A stretch of 5,814 bases of DNA. It comes from Bacteroidales bacterium (GTDB lineage Bacteria; Bacteroidota; Bacteroidia; Bacteroidales; WCHB1-69). Shown one piece after another: positions 1-5,814 of the stretch; position 1 is the stretch's first letter, and the number at the start of each line of letters is the position of its first letter. The position numbers were made by a program, and so were the translations under genes. Where the stretch lies: NCBI GenBank assembly GCA_028684405.1, contig JAQUGA010000166.1:1-5814 (forward strand), written 5' to 3'. The notes below the pieces were generated by a model. That model did not search any database. It saw nothing but the letters and a program-made list of their open reading frames with translations, and was not told where the DNA came from.

Positions 1-253
1 GCAAAGAGAGCTGACGTGTGCCATCGCCCACAATTTGAACAAATAGACTTAAAATGTTTTCCGACTTGCGGAAATCGTGAACGCTGATAGGACGTCGTAG
101 GAAAGTGGTTTTTGAATGTTCAACACTCACATTTACAAATTGTCCAGGATTGAAGTCACACTCTTCATCGGGACACAACAAATCAAGCACAAAGTTTTCT
201 TCGTTTAGGAACCTTGTGCGAATTACTTTAAAATCAGATGTGCGTTTTAGCAT
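1..253 (-). CDS. pyrK: Dihydroorotate dehydrogenase B electron-transfer subunit PyrK, N-terminal part (cut by window edge)
   Basis: Reading the minus strand from the ATG at 253-251 gives 84 codons, open to the window edge. The protein begins MLKRTSDFKVIRTRFLNEEN and contains PGQFVNV (about residues 37-43), then FLRRPISVHD (about 51-60) and LFVQIVGDGTRQLS (about 70-83). This is the start of the ferredoxin-reductase-like FAD domain. The R-P-I-S stretch matches the RxxS motif that contacts FAD, and VQIVGxGTxxLS is typical of PyrK. In the family, PyrK carries FAD and a 2Fe-2S cluster and passes electrons from dihydroorotate oxidation by the PyrD subunit to NAD+ (pyrimidine synthesis, cytoplasm). 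About two thirds of the protein, including the NAD and Fe-S parts, lies outside the window, so its integrity cannot be judged. A terminator just upstream suggests it is transcribed separately from the DUF5606 gene. No clear Shine-Dalgarno sequence is seen, only purine-rich AAAAGAGAAA. Confidence 0.88.
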   Translation of the reverse strand, partial: MLKRTSDFKVIRTRFLNEENFVLDLLCPDEECDFNPGQFVNVSVEHSKTTFLRRPISVHDFRKSENILSLFVQIVGDGTRQLSL

Positions 254-277
254 CGGTTTCTCTTTTTGAACGTTTTG

Positions 278-285
278 CAATGATA
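278..285 (-). promoter_or_regulatory. Possible -7 element for pyrK
   Basis: On the minus strand this reads TATCATTG, seven of eight positions of the Bacteroidota -7 consensus TAnnTTTG, and it lies 24 bases before the pyrK ATG. A promoter is expected here because the terminator immediately upstream should stop transcription from the DUF5606 gene. No TTTG-like -33 element is visible, since that region is the terminator stem. In AT-rich DNA such matches arise by chance. Confidence 0.3.
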
Positions 286-287
286 AT

Positions 288-313
288 AAAAAAAGTCCGA
301 ATTAACGGACTTT
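288..313 (-). terminator. Rho-independent terminator after the DUF5606 gene
   Basis: The 8-bp arms AAAGTCCG (292-299) and CGGACTTT (306-313) are perfectly complementary around a 6-base loop. In the minus-strand direction the stem runs into a T-rich tail (TTTTTTTATTA, counting the end of the stem). It begins five bases after the TAA of the DUF5606 gene, where a terminator is expected. Confidence 0.88.
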
Positions 314-317
314 CTAT

Positions 318-746
318 TTATTCATTTTCGGTTTTAACCTCGCCCGAATCTTCTTCGTTTTCGTCAAAAACCAGTAGGTTATTATCGTGCATTTGATTGT
401 ACCACATAAAAAGTTTTTTCATGTCGGAAACATATACTCTATCTTTGTCGTAATCTGGAAAAACTTTCTCCATATACGATTTTAGCTCTTCGTTACTTGA
501 TTTAGGATTAATTGCTTTTCCACCATTTTCCGCCTCGAAAATGTTTTTGAAAATTGCTTTTAATGTTAAGTCTTCGCTGTTTCCAAACATGGTAATTTCT
601 TCCAGCGAACTTACTCGGTCATTTCCAAATACAGGAAAGCGTTTGTTGTCAGTTAACGACTGAACAATGATTCCGCTTTTTGATCGGCTTACTAAACTGT
701 ATAAACCACTCTTGCCAACAATCGTCAAAATTTCATTTAGTTTCAT
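318..746 (-). CDS. DUF5606 family protein (conserved Bacteroidota protein of unknown function)
   Basis: This 142-residue protein opens with a pattern I recognise as DUF5606: ILTIVGKSGLYSLVS (about residues 6-20), GIIVQSL, KRFPVF and VSSLEEITMF (about 45-54). A second conserved block, roughly residues 82-120, contains ELKSYMEKVFPDYDKDRVYVS followed by DMKKLFMWYNQM. This is the C-terminal module that usually accompanies DUF5606. The last 15 or so residues are acidic (DENEEDSGEVKTENE) and probably disordered. No signal peptide or membrane segment is visible, so it is probably cytoplasmic. The length is normal for the family, so it looks intact. The biochemical function is unknown and I do not assign one. 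It has its own candidate promoter (769-776) and terminator (288-313), which suggests a monocistronic unit, although read-through from the ABC transporter gene 118 bases upstream is possible. Confidence 0.9.
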   Translation of the reverse strand: MKLNEILTIVGKSGLYSLVSRSKSGIIVQSLTDNKRFPVFGNDRVSSLEEITMFGNSEDLTLKAIFKNIFEAENGGKAINPKSSNEELKSYMEKVFPDYDKDRVYVSDMKKLFMWYNQMHDNNLLVFDENEEDSGEVKTENE

Positions 747-768
747 AGAATTATTTTTTTTAGTAATG

Positions 769-776
769 CAAAAATA
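769..776 (-). promoter_or_regulatory. Candidate -7 promoter element for the DUF5606 gene
   Basis: The minus strand reads TATTTTTG, a full match to the Bacteroidota -7 consensus TAnnTTTG, 22 bases before the ATG at 746. This would give a short leader of about 15 bases. A -33 TTTG element at the usual spacing is not obvious. The match is inferred by eye in AT-rich DNA. Confidence 0.5.
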
Positions 777-864
777 AAAAGATTATAATGGTTTGCTGTT
801 GTTTTTTGATTTTATTTACTGATAATTTTTCAGTTTTATTCGTAATGTTTTGAAAATGAATTTG

Positions 865-2703
865 TTAATTTGAATCATCAATTTGAAAAACAGATTGCAT
901 TTCAAGCATTTTTCGATAAATTCCATCTTTTTCGACCAATTCCTGGTGGTTTCCTGTTTCTACAATTTTGCCTCCGTCAAATACCAAGATTAAATCTGCC
1001 TTTTTGATGGTTGATAGGCGATGTGCAATAATAATTGCAGTTCGGTCGGATAAAACCTTGTTTAAGGCATCTTGAACCAATTGTTCTGATTCGGTATCAA
1101 GAGCAGATGTGGCTTCGTCTAAAATCAGTAAAGGTGGGTTTTTGAGCAATGCTCTGGCGATGCTGATTCTCTGACGCTGTCCGCCCGATAGTTTTACGCC
1201 TCTGTCGCCAATATTCGTATAAAGTCCTTCTGGCATATCTTTGATAAATTCCATCGAATTAGAAATTTCGGCTACTTCTCTTACTTTTTCTTCAGATGTT
1301 TCAGGTTTGCCAAAAGCGATGTTGTTAAAAACTGTATCGTTAAATAAAACGGTGTCTTGTGTTACAATTCCAAAGAGATTTCGAAGATCGTAGATAGCCA
1401 TTTCTTTAATGGGCGTTCCGTCAATTCTAATTTCTCCATTGCTAACATCGTAGAATCTGGGCAAAAGGTCGGTAAAGGTGGTCTTTCCAGCTCCAGAATG
1501 TCCGCAAATAGCGTAAGTTTTTCCTTTTTCTAATTTGATATTAATGTCTTTTAAAACATTTTCGGTATCGTAGGCAAAACTGACTTGGTCGAAAACGATG
1601 TCGGTTTTGAAATGCTCCATTTTTTTTGGATTTTTGATTTCAGTAATGCGTTCGTCGGCATTTAAAATCCAATCAATGCGATCGAGCGACGACATTCCTT
1701 TGCGGAAATTGTAAGAGGCCACCGATATAGTTTTGGCAGGATTGATAATTTGTGAAAACAGGGCAATATAGGTGATGAAAAGTTCGGCGGTAAGATTGTT
1801 TTCGCCAGATAGAACCATGCTGCCACCATATATCATAATTATCATAACCAAAATGGTTCCCAGAAATTCACTCATGGGGGATGATAAATCGACTTTTCGG
1901 TAGATTTTAATCATCAATTTTGTGTATTTTTTATTTTTTTTACGAAATACTTTTTCGGCCGACCAAATTGCATTAAAAGCCTTGATTACACGAAGTCCGG
2001 AAATACTCTCTTCAATCATCGAAAGCAAACTTCCCATTTGATTTTTGGCTTCTAGTGATCTTTTTCTCAATTTTCTGGAAATCAATCCGATGATGGATCC
2101 TCCTAGGGGAAGTAGCACCAATACAAAAAGCGTCAACTTAACACTGATAAAAAAGAGGCAAATCAGATACAGAAGAATGGTGAGCGGTTCTCTGAAAATT
2201 TGTTGCAATGAACGCAAAATCATCACTTCTACTTCCTGAACGTCGCTCATGCAACGCGAGATAATATCACCTTTCTTTTGAGAAGAGAAAAAGGAAACCG
2301 GAAGAATGAGAATGCTGTGAAATAGTTGGTTTCGCATATCTCGGACAACGCCATTTCGAGTAGGAACCAATAGCCAGTTTGCCCAATAATTAAAGCCGTT
2401 TTTCAAAATAAATGCAACAAAAACCAAACCCGAAATAAAAAGCAGTGCTTGTTCTTTTCCGTAATGGGTGATAATGTAGCTGGTGTAATAATAAAATGTT
2501 TGAATAATGGCATCGCTTGATAAGATGAGATCTGGCTTTTCCAAAACCAATGGCATTTTGTCAAACAAAAGCATTAAAAAAGGCGCCAATAGAGTCAGAG
2601 AGAATATCGAAAATCCAATGGAGAAAATATTCAAAACAACGATGGATGAAAGTCGTCCACGATACGGTTTGAGCCAATAAAATATGCGTTTAAATCCCTT
2701 CAT
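865..2703 (-). CDS. MsbA-like ABC exporter, fused transmembrane and ATPase domains
   Basis: This 612-residue protein has the standard layout of a half-size type IV ABC exporter that works as a homodimer in the inner membrane. Hydrophobic stretches near residues 19-46, 86-113, 172-188, 190-208, 280-298 and 306-326 fit six membrane helices. The ATPase domain (about 368-605) is complete: A-loop Tyr378, Walker A GHSGAGKT (401-408), Q-loop Gln449, signature LSGGQ (505-509), Walker B LLILDE (525-530, catalytic Glu530), D-loop SALD (533-536) and switch His561. The family exports lipids, lipid A precursors, peptides or drugs. The fused single-chain layout and length resemble MsbA, but Bacteroidota carry several such paralogues, so the substrate is not assigned. 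The start ATG lies one base after the purB stop (TAAGATG), so the two genes are almost certainly co-transcribed and probably translationally coupled. No good terminator follows the stop codon. Confidence 0.95.
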   Translation of the reverse strand: MKGFKRIFYWLKPYRGRLSSIVVLNIFSIGFSIFSLTLLAPFLMLLFDKMPLVLEKPDLILSSDAIIQTFYYYTSYIITHYGKEQALLFISGLVFVAFILKNGFNYWANWLLVPTRNGVVRDMRNQLFHSILILPVSFFSSQKKGDIISRCMSDVQEVEVMILRSLQQIFREPLTILLYLICLFFISVKLTLFVLVLLPLGGSIIGLISRKLRKRSLEAKNQMGSLLSMIEESISGLRVIKAFNAIWSAEKVFRKKNKKYTKLMIKIYRKVDLSSPMSEFLGTILVMIIMIYGGSMVLSGENNLTAELFITYIALFSQIINPAKTISVASYNFRKGMSSLDRIDWILNADERITEIKNPKKMEHFKTDIVFDQVSFAYDTENVLKDINIKLEKGKTYAICGHSGAGKTTFTDLLPRFYDVSNGEIRIDGTPIKEMAIYDLRNLFGIVTQDTVLFNDTVFNNIAFGKPETSEEKVREVAEISNSMEFIKDMPEGLYTNIGDRGVKLSGGQRQRISIARALLKNPPLLILDEATSALDTESEQLVQDALNKVLSDRTAIIIAHRLSTIKKADLILVFDGGKIVETGNHQELVEKDGIYRKMLEMQSVFQIDDSN

Positions 2704-2704
2704 C

Positions 2705-4063
2705 TTAGTCTGTAAAGTTCAATCCGGTATAATTATGTGGGTCAACGGATTTTAATTCTGTTTTAACCGCTTGGTCAACTTGCAAACCATCAATAAAAGT
2801 ATGCAAACTCTCTTTGTCGATGCCTGTTTTGCCACGGGTGAGCTCTTTTAGTGCTTCGTATGGGTTTGGATAGTTTTCGCGACGTAGAATGGTCTGAATT
2901 GCTTCTGCAACGACAGCCCAGTTTTTTTCTAAATCTCGGTGCAAAGCGTCTTGGTTTAATTCTAGTTTTCCTAGACCTCTGAGCAATGATTTCCATGCAA
3001 TAATGCTGTGAGCAATGGGAACTCCAATGTTGCGGGTCACTGTTGAGTCGGTTAAATCTCTTTGCAAACGTGAAATGGGCAATTTTGAAGATAAATGTTC
3101 AAACATCGCATTGGCAATTCCTAAATTCCCTTCTGAGTTTTCAAAATCAATGGGGTTTACTTTGTGTGGCATTGCCGATGATCCAACTTCGCCAGCAACA
3201 GTGCGTTGCTTGAAATATTCCATTGAAATATAAGTCCACATGTCTCTATCGAAATCTAGCAAAATGGTATTGATTCTTTTTAATGCATCAAAATACGCTG
3301 CCATCATGTCGTAATGTTCAATTTGCGTAGTTGTTTGCATGCGAATTAAATCCAAATGTTTTTCTAAAAAATTGTTTGAAAAACCAACCCAGTCAATTTT
3401 TGGATAAGCCACAAAGTGTGCGTTAAAATTTCCAGTAGCTCCACCAAATTTACCCATAAAAGGAATTTGTTTTAGCAGAGTAATTTGGTTTTTCAAGCGT
3501 TCTGCAAATACATAAACTTCTTTTCCAAGAGAAGTGGGAGAGGCGGGTTGTCCGTGTGTGTGTGCCAACATTGGAACATTTTTGAAAGCATGAGCTTTTT
3601 TAGTTATCTCATCAACAACTTGTGCCAAAAGAGGCTCCATGACTTCTTGATGGGCTCTTTTTAATAAAATTGGAGTAGCGGTATTGTTGATGTCTTGAGA
3701 AGTCAGACCAAAATGAATAAATTCTTTATACTTCGACAATCCCAAATTGTCAAAAAGCTCTTTTACAAAATATTCCACTGCTTTCACATCGTGATTGGTT
3801 GTCTTTTCGATGTTTTTCGTGGCAATGGCATCTTCTTCTGTGAAGTTTGCAACTCTTTCTCTAAGTTTTGCAAAAACTTCTTTTTCAACATTTACGAGTT
3901 GAGGCAGTGGCAATTGGCAAAGGGCAATAAAATATTCCACTTCGACAAATACACGGGCTTTGATAAGTGCAAATTCTGAGAAATATTGCCTTAGACTTTC
4001 AGTTTGTTTGGCATATCTTCCATCAATCGGAGAGATGGCAAAAAGAGATAAAGAAGGATCCAT
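2705..4063 (-). CDS. purB: Adenylosuccinate lyase
   Basis: This cytoplasmic enzyme of 452 residues is close in length to E. coli PurB. It acts twice in purine synthesis, splitting fumarate from SAICAR to give AICAR and from adenylosuccinate to give AMP. The N-terminal block contains AISPIDGRY (9-17), typical of the E. coli-like subgroup. Other markers are NHDVKAVEYF (90-99), HFGLTSQDINN (117-127), LAHTHGQPASPT (166-177) with the expected catalytic His170, and the fumarase/aspartase superfamily signature GSSAMPHKVNP (294-304). The mobile signature loop carries Ser295/Ser296, which supply the general base in this family. No truncation or missing key residue is seen. The gene has its own candidate promoter (4118-4125) and runs directly into the ABC exporter gene. 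The functional link to the exporter is not obvious. Regulation by purines is not visible in the 149-base upstream gap. Confidence 0.97.
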   Translation of the reverse strand: MDPSLSLFAISPIDGRYAKQTESLRQYFSEFALIKARVFVEVEYFIALCQLPLPQLVNVEKEVFAKLRERVANFTEEDAIATKNIEKTTNHDVKAVEYFVKELFDNLGLSKYKEFIHFGLTSQDINNTATPILLKRAHQEVMEPLLAQVVDEITKKAHAFKNVPMLAHTHGQPASPTSLGKEVYVFAERLKNQITLLKQIPFMGKFGGATGNFNAHFVAYPKIDWVGFSNNFLEKHLDLIRMQTTTQIEHYDMMAAYFDALKRINTILLDFDRDMWTYISMEYFKQRTVAGEVGSSAMPHKVNPIDFENSEGNLGIANAMFEHLSSKLPISRLQRDLTDSTVTRNIGVPIAHSIIAWKSLLRGLGKLELNQDALHRDLEKNWAVVAEAIQTILRRENYPNPYEALKELTRGKTGIDKESLHTFIDGLQVDQAVKTELKSVDPHNYTGLNFTD

Positions 4064-4117
4064 TTTTATATATTTTCAATTAGGTTTGTAGTGCTGAAAA
4101 AATCTCAACATTAGATG

Positions 4118-4125
4118 CAAAAGTA
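4118..4125 (-). promoter_or_regulatory. Candidate -7 promoter element for purB and the ABC exporter
   Basis: The minus strand reads TACTTTTG, a full match to TAnnTTTG, 54 bases before the purB ATG. The predicted leader is about 45-50 bases. The upstream TTTG (-33) element is not clear. The position in the gap after the asparaginase-like gene fits a separate purB transcription unit. Confidence 0.45.
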
Positions 4126-4159
4126 TAAAAAATATGCTTGCGAATGATAACAGTGTTTC

Positions 4160-4213
4160 AAAAATCATGTTATACGACAAATAGCAATAGTTGAAAATTA
4201 ATGCATGATTTTT
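4160..4213 (-). terminator. Possible weak terminator after the asparaginase-like gene (AT-rich inverted repeat)
   Basis: AAAAATCATG (4160-4169) and CATGATTTTT (4204-4213) are perfect 10-base inverted arms separated by 34 bases. The distal arm ends in a run of Ts in the minus-strand direction. The proximal arm shares one base with the stop codon of the asparaginase-like gene. Only two of ten pairs are G-C and the loop is long, so strength is doubtful; it could be an incidental repeat or a protein-binding palindrome. Confidence 0.3.
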
Positions 4214-4806
4214 TAAACTTTGTTTTCTTTATTCTCTCCTTTAGATTTTTCCGCTTCTTTTTTTCTTTGCTCATTCAATGCAATGAAAACTTTGTCTATT
4301 TTTTCTAGCAAATCTTTGGGTGTAGAAAGTCTAAGAAGGTCTAATTTGCTTGGTTTGAGATTGATTTTATCGATTTTGCCTTTTAAAACAACATAGATTC
4401 CATTCGGAGCCATTTTTGCAACGCCAACCGCCATGCCCAAATTGAAATCAGCATCGGAATTTTTCATGCTTTCGGGTTGGTAGGATCCTGTAAGAACAAT
4501 GGTCTTGTTTTGAATTCTGCTCAAATACTCCGCTGTCTTCATAATGGTATCGGTTCCGTGGGTAATGACTATTTTTTCGTATTCATCCATTTTTGAACAG
4601 ATGGTGTATAATTCTTTTAGATTTTCAAAATCCAAATCATGACTGTCTTTTTTAAATAGAGGGTGTATGTCTAGTTCCATTTCTACCGCTGCTTTTTTCA
4701 ATATGCGTATAAATGCTGGCTCACCAATTTCAAATCCGTTAGCGTTGGGTGTCACTGGATAATACTTGTCAATGGTTCCCCCTGTTTGGATAAATAATAT
4801 TTTCAT
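4213..4806 (-). CDS. Asparaginase-like protein, N-terminal catalytic domain only
   Basis: The chosen start (ATG at 4806-4804) gives 197 residues beginning MKILFIQTGGTIDK. The frame is open further upstream to an ATG at 4887, but asparaginases begin with a beta strand directly before TGGTI, and a candidate -7 element (4828-4835) lies inside that extension. Motifs match the N-terminal domain of the asparaginase/glutaminase family: TGGTI (8-12, nucleophile-type Thr11), KDS (53-55, substrate-binding Ser55) and HGTDT (83-87, Thr85-Asp86 pair). LTGSYQP (105-111) and SDADFNLG (117-124) follow. Classic enzymes have about 330 residues and a second domain that completes the dimeric active site. Here the protein ends at a lysine- and glutamate-rich tail (about 180-197). 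The lysine matching E. coli AnsB Lys162 is not clearly aligned; Lys131 is one position off by eye. Asparagine hydrolysis is therefore plausible but not shown. No signal peptide is seen. Confidence 0.85.
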   Translation of the reverse strand: MKILFIQTGGTIDKYYPVTPNANGFEIGEPAFIRILKKAAVEMELDIHPLFKKDSHDLDFENLKELYTICSKMDEYEKIVITHGTDTIMKTAEYLSRIQNKTIVLTGSYQPESMKNSDADFNLGMAVGVAKMAPNGIYVVLKGKIDKINLKPSKLDLLRLSTPKDLLEKIDKVFIALNEQRKKEAEKSKGENKENKV

Positions 4807-4827
4807 CGTGCTTTTGTTTTGTAAGTT

Positions 4828-4835
4828 CAAAAATA
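4828..4835 (-). promoter_or_regulatory. Candidate -7 promoter element for the asparaginase-like gene
   Basis: The minus strand reads TATTTTTG, a full TAnnTTTG match, 22 bases before the ATG at 4806. This is the same spacing as the DUF5606 promoter candidate, and the implied leader is about 15 bases. It supports the internal start at 4806 over the longer frame that begins at 4887. No clear -33 element is seen. Confidence 0.5.
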
Positions 4836-4877
4836 CATTATTTTTAGTGATTCTTTTTATTAAAAGCGCTGAAAATA

Positions 4878-4885
4878 TATATTTC
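4878..4885 (+). promoter_or_regulatory. Possible -7 element for the poly-Asp protein gene
   Basis: The plus strand reads TATATTTC, seven of eight positions of TAnnTTTG, 17 bases before the ATG at 4902. A promoter must lie in this 95-base divergent gap because the neighbouring gene points away. The implied leader is very short (about 10 bases). The exact site is uncertain. Confidence 0.3.
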
Positions 4886-4901
4886 AATAAATTATAGACA
4901 C

Positions 4902-5435
<534 letters not shown>

Positions 5436-5497
5436 AACAATGGTCAATTATTAATGGTTAATGAAGAAAGTGTACTTTGTGCTGTGTAATAAATAAA

Positions 5498-5527
5498 AAA
5501 AGCCGTCTGAATAATCAGGCGGCTTTT
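5498..5527. terminator. Bidirectional terminator between the acidic protein gene and ssrA
   Basis: The arms AAAAGCCGTCTGA (5498-5510) and TCAGGCGGCTTTT (5515-5527) pair over 13 positions with a 4-base loop. The single imperfect position is a G-U wobble in the plus transcript and an A-C mismatch in the minus transcript. The minus direction, downstream of ssrA, has the better U-run (TTTTTTTATTTATT). The plus direction, 62 bases after the acidic protein's stop codon, has only TTTTC. It starts within five bases of the mature ssrA 3' end. Confidence 0.88.
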
Positions 5528-5531
5528 CGTG

Positions 5532-5814
5532 TGGAGTTGGAGGGATTCGAACCCTCGTCCAAACACAGTACCAATATGCTTTCTACATGTTTATCTTCTG
5601 CTTGATTTTCGAGATAAAAAATGGTGCAGAGCCAACCAATTAATATCCTTATCCTTGTTGTTTCGCAGTATCAGTCAGGAGATAATACCGCTATCTTTGC
5701 TTTTGTGATGCTTCCGGTTCGAACGCCGCAAAGAAGGGCTTTCGAGGAAACAGCAAGCGTTTAGTCCTAGACTAAGCCGCTAATGCGTAGTTATTATTTT
5801 CGCCGTTTAGGGCT
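5532..5814 (-). ncRNA. ssrA: tmRNA (transfer-messenger RNA), 3' part; 5' end outside the window
   Basis: tmRNA, with SmpB, rescues stalled ribosomes and adds a degradation tag. Three parts are visible on the minus strand. The tag frame (5804-5772) reads GGC GAA AAT AAT AAC TAC GCA TTA GCG GCT TAG, giving GENNNYALAA, with the usual YALAA end. The pseudoknot region (about 5760-5640) follows. The tRNA-like 3' end contains AAACATGTAGAAAGC and a T arm with stem GAGGG/CCCTC (5540-5556) around loop TTCGAAT. The discriminator A is at 5532 and is followed by CAC, not CCA, so CCA is probably added enzymatically. The tag stop codon sits partly in a 6-bp hairpin with arms at 5761-5766 and 5770-5775, matching helix H5. 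The resume codon follows CTAAAC, a normal context. The 5' half, with the acceptor partner strand, D-loop region and first pseudoknot, lies beyond 5814. The terminator at 5498-5527 follows directly. Confidence 0.97.

Noticed and set aside
818..834. Small hairpin ACTGA/TCAGT after the ABC exporter gene
   Set aside because: The stem has only five pairs, and in the minus direction it is followed by an A-rich rather than a T-rich run, so it is not a convincing terminator for the exporter gene.
2045..2239. Short plus-strand open frame opposite the ABC exporter gene
   Set aside because: It lies wholly inside a gene with complete, recognisable motifs, its product has no family-like pattern, and no promoter or ribosome site is seen.
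2790..2996. Minus-strand open frame overlapping purB in another frame
   Set aside because: Its product is very rich in Arg and Lys and reads as an out-of-frame shadow of the C-terminal part of purB.
3015..3233. Plus-strand open frame opposite purB
   Set aside because: It is antisense to the conserved PurB signature region and has no independent support.
3695..3979. Plus-strand open frame of 94 codons opposite purB
   Set aside because: The product is Phe- and Lys-rich, as expected from the antisense of AT-rich coding DNA, and has no recognisable domain.

Overview
The window is AT-rich, gene-dense DNA that looks like ordinary chromosome from a member of the Bacteroidota. Four things point there: a DUF5606-family protein, which I know only from that phylum; a tmRNA tag of the GE...YALAA type; several TAnnTTTG-type -7 promoter elements with no clear Shine-Dalgarno sequences; and PurB and PyrK sequences of the kind found there. 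I cannot place it to genus. I see no insertion sequence, prophage, CRISPR array or tRNA cluster.

Layout, left to right. Positions 1-253 (minus) hold the N-terminal 84 codons of pyrK, the electron-transfer subunit of dihydroorotate dehydrogenase, cut by the window edge. A rho-independent terminator at 288-313 separates it from the gene upstream of it in transcription, a DUF5606 protein (318-746, minus). Further upstream is a two-gene unit on the minus strand: purB (2705-4063), then a full-length MsbA-like ABC exporter half-transporter (865-2703), with one base between them. Next is a short asparaginase-like gene (4213-4806, minus) that holds only the N-terminal catalytic domain. Divergent from it is an unrecognised acidic protein (4902-5435, plus) with 26 consecutive Asp residues, encoded by a perfect 78-bp GAT microsatellite. 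A strong hairpin at 5498-5527 lies between this gene and the convergent tmRNA gene ssrA (5532 to beyond 5814, minus), whose 5' part is outside the window.

The genes do not form one pathway. PurB (purines), PyrK (pyrimidines), the exporter and tmRNA (ribosome rescue) are housekeeping functions. The only likely co-transcribed pair is purB and the exporter. The other genes appear to have their own promoters: -7 matches sit roughly 15-60 bases before several starts. I found no convincing new multi-gene system. The most unusual element is the poly-Asp gene, whose tract can change length by slippage without a frameshift. Second is the single-domain asparaginase-like protein beside it.
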